Positions 55,606-64,000 of a stretch of DNA of 64,000 nucleotides are shown in pieces. Each line of letters starts with the position of its first letter. Within the stretch, counting starts at the first letter, position 1. The stretch spans positions 175,638 through 239,637 of the forward strand of contig VWYX01000870.1 of NCBI GenBank assembly GCA_013396525.1, read 5' to 3'. Source of the stretch: Chaetorhynchus papuensis. Lineage: Eukaryota; Chordata; Aves; Passeriformes; Rhipiduridae. A program made the position numbers and the translations under genes. Below the pieces are notes generated by a model. The model was not told where the DNA came from, ran no database searches, and was given only the letters and a program-made list of their open reading frames with translations.

Positions 55606-57240
55606 GGGGTTTGTATGTCCCTTTCTTATCTATCCCTCCTATACAAAGATCTAAAAAGATCTGGTGGGTGGGAAATAATACTATAATAGTAATAGGGTAT
55701 TTCAGTGCAATGAACTATGGGGTTAATGAGACTAAATATTTTATGGATCTTCCTATTTTTCTTATTTAAAAAGAGAGAAACAAACCCCACAGCATTTGGG
55801 AACCTTGTACTGCTGGCTGTCATCCTTAGCCTGCCCCTTAAAGAAACCAGATTTTTGAGGAAGTGAGCAGGAGGCAGTGTCTAGAGCAGTACAGGAATGC
55901 AGAAGGCTGAAGGAATGAAAGGGATTTTGAAAACTCTCCTAGAAGCCCAAATAGTCTTTGGACTTCAAAGTTTAGGGCCTAAGAGAGAGGTATTTGGCAG
56001 TGGGGTGTCCATTTGAAACAAATCATGCCTAATCTTTCCTCGAATCAGGGTCACTTGGCTGAAATTCAGCAATTTTATGTGCAAGTTGCAAAAAATTCTC
56101 TGCTGTCTGTCATATTCTATGGGTAGAAATTATTTAAGCTAGTTTGCAGAAATTAGGATATGCTTCAGAGGAAAATACAGTTATAAAATTGTGTAAGTGT
56201 TCTAAACCTTGCTTCAAACTTTGCAAACATGCAGCACTTTATCCCTCATTATCAAGAATATAGAGGAATATTTGAGGCTGTATCAGGTTGGTCTGCAGAA
56301 ACCTGCTTAGATCCACTGACTGGAGCATAGGCTGGAGAAATAATCTTAAAAAAATCCAGTCTGTGCAGGTGGGGCAGAAAGGAGAGCGGGATTGCACAGC
56401 CAGAAGTGATGCTCACACCGTGCTGGCCTCCTGCTCAGGGGAACCCAAACTGGTTTGGACTCCTGATGTAAATTTGATTAAAGAAATGTTGTGACTGGGT
56501 TCTCACAGTTTCTTTACAGGTGCTCTGAAATTCCTGGTTTGTCTTGGCCATTGCAAAGGTGAGGAGAAGAGATGAAGGGGCTGTCTTTGAGGCTGTAGCA
56601 TCTTGCTGCCTTCAGTGTTTTTCTGCTCAAAACAAGTTAATAATGATACCAGCAAGGAACAAGGTTAGAAAGTTTACGTGTAGTTTAATGCATTTAGCTG
56701 AATGCATGTACAGTCCTTCAAAGTGGGAAGGCACAAATTGTTAAAAAGAGCTTGTCTTAAACGTTTCCAGAGTACAATGACCAGAAGACAAATATCTGGT
56801 GGCTGTAGTGGGATACATCATAGCACAAAAGCACTGTGCCTAGTGGTAAACATGAAATATTCAGGCTACAATCATGCCTGTCACTGTTAGGAGCACCTTT
56901 CTGGAAACTGTGTTAGTGTGTGGCTGGATTTCTTCCTCTGAACACAATAAAGTTTTGAGTTCCTGCTTTCTTCTGGTAACAGTTAAAATGCTGTTGTCAT
57001 GTAACATACAATGCTGTAATACGGCACTTAATCACTTTTCAATCAAGATTTTCTTTTAGTTTACTATAAAACCCAGTTAGGCATACACCCCTTTGTGGCT
57101 TGCCTAATGAAGGTGTATTTGTTTTGTCAACTTGTCATTAGAAAACTAATGGTAGAAGTAGTTCAGCTAGAAATAAAATAAGGCCATAACTTTATATAAA
57201 AAATTATTGTGGAAAAATAATGGTTTTGGCTGAAAAGTGC
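55606..57240. other. TTLL12-TSPO convergent interval
   Basis: Includes the TSPO 3' UTR on its right side. No canonical AATAAA is visible on the minus strand close to the TSPO stop; TATAAA at about 57193-57198 and ATTAAA near 56684 are weak candidates. No other gene or repeat was seen. Confidence 0.5.
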
Positions 57241-57417
57241 TTATTCAGGTTTTTTCTTGTTGCGATTGTCCTTCCAGATCCGATAATTGAGTGCAGAAGC
57301 CAAGCTGAGCCAAGCTAAATAAGGAACCATCAGATAAGCTGCTGTTTTGTTGATGTTATACCAGGAAGCAGTCGTAGCTGCTGCTGTACCAGTTGTAAGC
57401 AGGAGAGTCACCAACCC
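57241..57417 (-). CDS. TSPO: TSPO last coding exon
   Basis: Minus-strand acceptor ctgtgtttcag. It encodes [20 protein letters not shown] and [19 protein letters not shown], ending NRNKKKPE with TAA at 57243-57241. It carries the fifth helix and the CRAC motif. The lysine-rich tail differs from the human Arg/Gly-rich end. Confidence 0.97.
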   Translation of the reverse strand, partial: GLVTLLLTTGTAAATTASWYNINKTAAYLMVPYLAWLSLASALNYRIWKDNRNKKKPE

Positions 57418-60313
57418 CTGAAACACAGAAGGTGGTTAGCACTGTTTTTACTTGTTGCTTTTCCTTGACTCCACAGTCTGTGTGTCACTTTCCACCTAGC
57501 TCTGGCACCTGTTCTATCCCCCTGTGAGTTAAATCTTCTCAGAAAACCAGCCAGCAGAAAAAGATGATAGACTTCTGCTGAGTTACAAACCACTTTGAGT
57601 CATAAAACAATACAAGTACAAGAAAGGGCATTACAGCTGGGAGCAGAGAGGGAGAATGAAGTCTCTCTCACCCACACCCTCTTTATTGGGCAGTGAGACA
57701 TGTCCCAGTGTGACTTGGAGCAACCAGATTTGTCCAGTTTGTTCACGTTGCCTGAAGAGATGAGGTGGGAATGAATCTGTGATGGATTGCAGTCTTTCTC
57801 TGTTACAGCATTGCATGAACAGCTAGAGAACCAGGCAAGTATTTTTTTCTTTATTACCAATTCTTAGTTTTGAGACAAGCAGCTTCTCTTCAGAGAACTG
57901 CATAAAATGAGTCTTTTCTAAAGGGGGTGTTGATCACCTTGAATAATGTTGTAATAAGCTGCTTATCACTACTGTTTGCCAGAGAGACCTAGGAATTGCA
58001 GTAAGGCATAAATGTTTACATTTTCTAGTCACACAAAGCTCTTACCAAAGGCTGGCAGAAAGAGCTGTTTGAAATCTATCAATTTAAGGATGGTCTAAAT
58101 CTGTAAATTCTCTCAGGTGGCTGCTGGCATGCATTAAAGAGAATTCTAGAAAATTTCTGCAAGCCCATATTCTGTATTCAGACCCATTTTCAGGGAGAAA
58201 AGATTATGACACAAACCTTTCACACTAATACCTTGTAAATAAGAGTAGGAGCCTTTGGCTCAGAAACTTAGTTTTCCACTTACCCATCCCATTTTGTGAG
58301 CTCCAAAAAATATTGGAGTCCATGCCCAGTTTAATGCCAGATTCCCTGCATACAGACCCAGAGGAACCACTGACTTTTCATTGAAGCCCCCCAGTTCCTT
58401 CCACACCAGGTAGGAGCCGTATCTGCAGAAAGCAAAGGGGAAGTGTCATTCACTACACTGCTGAAAGCTACCACACATTCTTGAGCAAATGAAATAACTT
58501 CAGTGCTTGGGTCTAGATTAATTTGGAAAATCTAGATATCCACGCACTATTTGGGAGAGTAACTGACAGCACAGACTTGATCAGCTGCTCTGGATAACAA
58601 CGTGGAGAGAGAAAAATTCCCAATCATGCCAGAGTTCTCACTTCTAAGTGCATAGAAGCAGATAACCTAAAGCACTTCCGTCTTAAAAGAGAATGCCATG
58701 TTGAAATGGAAACAAGTCTAAGATGCAAATAGTGAAGAAACTTCGTTTTGGTACTGGGACATGGTGCTTTAAAGATTAAAAAAAAAAATCAAACCCCATT
58801 TTTTAAGTGGATGAAATGAATGGCATTGAGTGGAATCCCAAAGCACAGTTGAGTAGTGGGAGCAGGAAGAATCCTTTAGTCACTTTCATTACTTTCACAG
58901 GGACTGAACAATGCAGCTTTGCTATTTTGGCAGTTTGATTGCAGAGAATAATGAAAAGAAAATAAAGCTAGGGCAGGGTAAGCATTAGAAACTTCAGTTT
59001 CCTAAATGATTTCCAAAGCACAGTGTGGACTTGCACTTGTTTATACATCTCACTTCAACTTCAGACTAAGATCGTGATGTACCAATCTAGGAAACTAAGT
59101 GTCAAAAAAGGCAGGTAAGCTTATTCAATCTCGTTTTGATTTATTTGTTGCTTTCCGTATATTCCAGAGATTCTAGAGGAATGAAATGTCTTGGTCATTC
59201 AAGAAATGTGTATGCATGACAGATTAGAGAAGAAAAGGCTGGTACTAAGTACGGTCTTTTCACCGGGCTGGATGTATAATTCACAACCAAGACTATCCAC
59301 CTTAGGATACACTGATTCTGCTGTTACTAAAATAACTGATAAGCTGTCACAAATTGGACTTTTTTAAGGTGTTTAACCTGCTCCCCAGATTTGTGATGAG
59401 GAATCCAGACACAGGGTTACAGACTGTGCAATCAACTTGAAGGAAGTTGGGAAAGCCACGCAGCTCTTTTCTCCTTGATAAAAGGCATGTTTTTATTCAC
59501 AGGCTAGTAATGATCTCATTCAAATGCTAACTCTTGAAATACACAAGTATTCCACTTAAATAAGTTTAAAAGTACAGTCTGTATGAGGAGAAAGAAAAGA
59601 GAATACTGGTGGGGAGGGACAGGACATGAGGCTATAAAAATTACAAAGCTCTTCTGGAAAGAAAATGAAACCAAAATGAGAGAACATGGGCGTGCCAGTC
59701 TAGCATTCCATTTCATTCATTGCATTATTGAGCTCTGTTAGAACAGTTCTATCCTAATTTCCCCTCCCCCCCTTTTTTTAAATTGTCCTAAAACTACTGT
59801 AGGACATACTTAGAAGAAATCCCTGTGGAGCTGACTTGCTCCACTGTTTCCAGCTTGGCAGGTCTTCCCCTCAGAATGAATGAGGAAAGCAAATTAATGG
59901 CAGCCTTTCAAGCTCCTGCTTTTGATGTGGACACTGCATACAAAATGTCCTATCAAACCCACACACAACTCCCAAAACATGTTTTTACCTGTTAAACAGG
60001 CAGCTTGACAGAGTTTCTTACAAACATACAGCCACAGGAGTACAGTCCTGGTTCTCTAGTCCAGCATTATACAAAAAGTAACTCTGAGATCAGGTAAGTG
60101 CCTTAATACAACGTGAAAAACATACCCCATAGATGTATAGAGAGTTCCCCAAACAGGAGCAAACACCCAGTTAGGTGGACACCAGGATGGCTTCTGTAGA
60201 GTTTCATACCATGTTGGGATTTCTCTTTTGGTTATATTGCTTCCTAAAAATCCTCCTGCATGGGGCAGGAGTGTGAAACCTACTGCTGGGGCCCAGGCTG
60301 GTACCACTTCCAT
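57241..60313 (-). CDS. TSPO: TSPO, complete coding region (3 coding exons, 167 aa)
   Basis: TSPO (translocator protein, peripheral benzodiazepine receptor) is a five-helix outer-mitochondrial-membrane protein that binds cholesterol and porphyrins. Coding segments on the minus strand are 60313-60126, 58422-58284 and 57417-57241, total 504 bp, consistent in phase and near human length (169 aa). It shows [74 protein letters not shown] and AATTASWYN. The C-terminal LNYRIWK fits the cholesterol-recognition CRAC pattern, with Tyr154 equal to human Tyr152. The position equal to human Ala147 is Ala. TSPO2 is less likely given TTLL12 next door. The gene converges on TTLL12, as in human. Confidence 0.96.
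57418..58283 (-). other. TSPO: TSPO intron 3
   Basis: 866 bp, no repeat or gene recognised. Confidence 0.6.
58284..58422 (-). CDS. TSPO: TSPO exon 3
   Basis: Minus-strand acceptor tttctgcag and donor ATGG|GTAAGT, phase 2 to 0. It encodes [19 protein letters not shown] and [20 protein letters not shown], transmembrane helices 3 and 4 by alignment to human. Confidence 0.97.
58423..60125 (-). other. TSPO: TSPO intron 2
   Basis: 1.7 kb, no repeat or gene recognised beyond short homopolymers (C/T near 59762-59780). Confidence 0.6.
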
Positions 60314-60326
60314 TGAGACAGTGAAT
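60126..60326 (-). CDS. TSPO: TSPO exon 2 (start codon)
   Basis: Minus-strand acceptor tttgtttcag, then 13 bases of 5' UTR and ATG at 60313-60311 (T at -3, G at +4, a modest context). The coding part, 60313-60126, gives [20 protein letters not shown] and continues to TLYTSMG. It has two more residues than human near the N-terminus. The donor is GGG|GTATGT after ATG GG, phase 2. Confidence 0.95.
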
Positions 60327-63300
60327 CTGAAACAAAACCAAACACTGATTGGCAGAGAAGTTTTTAAATGCAACTGAAAAAGTTCCCATTTTGAACAGAT
60401 GTTAAAAATATGCGTGTCAGATCTGATCCACAGCCTAGTCTTGTCACTGAGAGACACTGCAGCTGAAATGAATGGATCTTGTACCAATACACCTGTAAAG
60501 GAATCTGTCCCTGGGGAGGGGGGAAGCCAGTGGGAAGCGGGGCCTTTACTTCCCTCTCAGCTGAGTGCACTAAGATTACTGAATTTTACCTACAGAAATA
60601 TCCTCAGCCGTAAGTATGCCAGAGGAACAAAGCAGTTTGATACTATATGAACTGCCCTTGGAAAATAAATGAATGCAGTAAGAAGTGTGTATTTCTGTAT
60701 TCACCAAAAAGCCCATTCCCTCAATGAAATGGCAGAGCCAAGGAAGAAAAGAGCACATGCTTTCCTGTGCTCAGGCAAAATTATGGGATGTGCTGACTGC
60801 AGGATGCTCAGTGGAAGTCAGAGGGATGAGAATCAGTAGCAGACACTTGAGAAGCTGCCTTGGAAAACAAACACCAGGGAGGACAATGAGAAGGTAAGCA
60901 CTTAAACGATGTTTTGCTAAACAGGGAAGGTGATCTGGATACATGGGGAGTACACCTTTGGCTCCTTCATGAAGCATTCAGTCACTTGCAGCAATTGTAG
61001 CTGCCAAGCCCATTAAATCTGCCTACAGAAGTAGGGCTAAGTAATGCCTTGCTCTGCTAGGCCGTGCTGCTTTAGTTAGGGTACAGGCAGCAGGAAAACC
61101 AGCAAGCAAGGAAGGAGGAGAAAGCTTCATTGCAGATTTTCTGGCCAAAAGCCAAATGCTGCAGAAGAGCTGTGCTTAGTTTACTAAAATGTAAACATTA
61201 GAGCTACAATAAAAAAAAGGGCAGAACTGAAAGATGTTTTTTCAAATATACAGTAAGCAAATACACCCAATTCCTGTTCATCTGTTATGCAGGAGAGACA
61301 TTATGTTATGAGAGATTGCAGCAGTGGGGAAAGAGCAACTACAGAAGGCCCAGCAGAGAAAATAAAGTTTTAGATCAATGAGCATTTCAGAGGCTTGTCA
61401 GAGTAAAGTGCTATATTGATACTGTCTTGGCTGTTGTCTTTCCCTGGATTTCAAAGCTTCTATTGCTATAGTCATGACTGCTGGGATGAGGAGGCAGGGA
61501 GTGGGGAAGAGGAAATCCTACTTGTGACAGATGTGCCTAAACCGATAGGAAATGGCACAGCTGACGTTTCATTGTCACAGCTCTGACCCGGTGAATTTCT
61601 GTTTGGAGATCAGGGTGGGTTGGGCAGCAAGGGAGCTCTTGCATTATGGTTTTTGTCCCTGCACTTAGGGCTCGGCCCACACAGCCACACAAGTTAAATG
61701 TGAGATTTCAGCCACTGGGACCACAATGCAGTTTGCATGGGATTGAGAGAAATCCTGGTGATAGAAGCAGAGCAGAGTTTTGAAGGCAAACTGAGCACGG
61801 AGGGACTGGCAAGGCACTCAGGATGAGAAAGGTTGAGAGGGGTAAACAAGAAAGGGCAGGTAGGCCTGGGCTCTGGGCTTGGGGGAAGTCAGCAATGACT
61901 AGAAATACACACAAAAAAAGGCAGCAGACAGAGCCATCAAAGAGATACAAGTCAAGGTCAAAAACAGAACAATGGACTGAGTGGGTGAAAAAAACTAAGC
62001 AGGGGAAGAATACAGAACTGAGGCTGGGGAGGAGAAAGGGGAGAACGATGTGGTACTCTGCTGTGCTAGGATCAGTTAGGTCTTGGGTGGAGGATGGACA
62101 AGGGAGGGAGGAAAAAAATCTGCTGGGCTCATTGCTGCCATGCTTCCTGCCTAGGGAATTCTACTTACAAGAAGGCATCTTAAACGGAGCAGAGGAGTTC
62201 CCCTGTTCTCCTGCACTTAGATCTGTGCTGTTATTTCTCAAGGAAGAAGGCTGTCAGCTGCTGTGTGCACTACTTGTCATCCCCACTGACAGTATGAAAG
62301 GCTCTGCTTTTACTGGGATGTGAAGCAATTGCCATGTGCAGGAGCAACAAGGTGAGATGGGAACAAGAGCTCCGAGCACAATTATTCTCTTTGGCTGCCT
62401 TCAGATGAGTAATTCCCAAAGGTTAAGTTAGAAATTTAAAGTTAATAAGATCTCACTAACTTTTAACCCTTTTGCTTTGCCTACAGACAGGCCAGGCTTA
62501 GCTCTCTACACATGTTGTTATACGTGCAACTCCAGCATGGCTGCCAAATACTATTTTTTTCAAAAGTGATAAGCAAGAACCCAAAGGGCTTTATGCTTTA
62601 TTTGGATGTTAACAATATAAGGGTGGTTTCACTGCAGCAGTCAGCAGCTGGACTTTTTCTGTCAGGGGTTCTGTCAGCTTCCCCCCAGGGAAGAAAGTCT
62701 GAAAGTGTTCTGTAAGCTGAAAGTGCTAAATACTATGAAATTGAAACAATACTGCCCTGTTGCAGTCATTAGTGAATAAATGATGTACCTATGCATTTTG
62801 GAGGAAGAATACTGAAATAATTCTTCAGAGAAAGAAACCCAGGCAGGCAAAGAGAAACAGGGAAGGCACAAAGCAAAGAAAGGAGAGAAGTGAAGCCACT
62901 CATGCACAGCAAAGGGGAGGAAATGGAAATGAAGAGATTGAACATACTGGCCAGAACTGAATGTTGGTGTCCCAGTCTTTTAACTACTATTACTACTAAT
63001 TAATTATGTGCTGTATTTTCCAATAGTATCTCACAGGATTTCCCAAGCATGGCAAAATACTCTGTCTTGCAAGGAGAAAGAGGGACGAAACCATGCAGCA
63101 AGATGTGCTGGCAGCAAGACCACAGCTGTCCATCAGCAGTGGGAGTTCCTGTGTTTTCATTCCCAAGAAATTAAATACTAGTATCAATTCTGCATAAAAA
63201 GCACAGGTAACTCAGAAAACAGCATTAGCTGATTATGGAAGAAGCCATGTGTGTCTGTCTCTGGTTACCTGATGTAGGTGTTTAGCAAAAGGATGAATAA

Positions 63301-64000
63301 AAGGCAAGGATGCACTGGAGAGTCTGTGCAGTGGCCAGTGCTGCAGTCTTTGCTTACCTGTGCAGTACAAGAGCAGTGCAATGTTTACAGAACACCCTGT
63401 ACATTTTCTAAAAGTAATGTAACCACAGAGGTTCATCAGCCCTGCCTTCCTTTCAGTGTACAGCTGATGATCTGAAATGAATCTGTGAGAACTTACACAC
63501 CACAGACTTGCTAACACAGCCCCAGTGGCTGCAGCACTATTACTCAACCTAGAAATAATAACTACTTTCCCAATCATATCCCAGCTCCAGGGCGAGTTGC
63601 ACAATGTTCTTGCACCCTCATTTTCATGCTGAAGAATGCTGCATGTCTGTGGATGATATCTGCAGTGTACCCAGCAGATATTTGCCTCTAACAACCACCA
63701 AGGCTGGAAATACTTTCTTCTCACACACACTTAACTTGTTTACTTCTTTTCCACTTCTTATCTCTGCCCTGCAACGTATTCTTCATCGTGCTGCCCCTTT
63801 TCTGTTTAGCCCTAGTGTGGCTTCAGGCAGTTTCAGCAGCGCAGTGAGGGCTGCACTAGGCCACTTTGCTTGGCATATATGTTAGAATAATTTTCCTAGG
63901 TATTCAAAACATCTGACTTACCCAAAGTTGGTTCCAGCTACATAAAGTAAAAGGAGAAATAAAGGGGAAAAAAACCCCAATAGTTTAACTTGCTGCCTAA
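60327..64000 (-). other. TSPO: TSPO intron 1 or upstream region
   Basis: TSPO in other vertebrates has a non-coding first exon some kilobases upstream. I found no CpG island or convincing exon here, so promoter and exon 1 probably lie beyond the window. Open frames at 61823-62323 (+) and 63233-63730 (-) have no recognisable domain. Confidence 0.5.

Noticed and set aside
61823..62323. 166-codon + strand frame in the TSPO upstream region
   Set aside because: Lys/Arg/Gly-rich low-complexity translation of a purine-rich stretch; no recognisable domain or splice partners.
63233..63730. 165-codon minus-strand frame near the window end
   Set aside because: No family resemblance; ordinary chance frame in non-coding DNA.

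Overview
The window is vertebrate nuclear DNA, almost certainly from a bird. Genes are split into short coding exons with GT-AG introns, and the encoded proteins match SCUBE1, TTLL12 and TSPO, in the order and orientation they have on human chromosome 22q13 as I remember it. There are CR1 LINE fragments with the avian 3' end (ATTCTATGAT), short solo LTRs of endogenous retroviruses, and compact introns. A dispersed repeat at about 10.15-10.57 kb resembles one I associate with songbirds, so a passerine is my best guess, at lower confidence than 'bird'.

Layout. 1-18384 (+): the 3' part of SCUBE1, 12 coding exons covering the spacer, three cysteine-rich (GCC2/GCC3) repeats, the CUB domain and the C-terminal tail. 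The signal peptide and EGF repeats lie before the window. 18385-30250: SCUBE1 3' UTR of unknown length and a roughly 12-kb interval with no convincing gene, holding one decayed CR1 reverse-transcriptase fragment. 30250-55600 (+): complete TTLL12, 14 coding exons, 627 codons plus stop, starting in a CpG island whose first intron opens with a 35-bp GC-rich minisatellite containing one N. 55600-57240: short convergent intergenic stretch. 57241-60326 (-): all coding exons of TSPO (167 aa). 60327-64000: TSPO intron 1 or upstream sequence. The non-coding first exon and promoter were not found.

The three genes are not functionally coupled as an operon would be. SCUBE1 is a secreted EGF/CUB glycoprotein, TTLL12 an intracellular SET-like/TTL-like protein with a degenerate ATP loop, and TSPO a five-helix outer-mitochondrial-membrane protein. 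They are neighbours by conserved synteny.

The most interesting structure is retroviral and splicing related. A 463-bp solo LTR fills nearly all of the 544-bp TTLL12 intron 10 (34 bp remain on the donor side, 47 bp on the acceptor side). A closely similar copy lies in inverted orientation 41 kb away in a SCUBE1 intron. That same SCUBE1 intron begins with a non-canonical GC donor. I saw no CRISPR array, tRNA, rRNA or other prokaryote-like system, and no clearly new gene.
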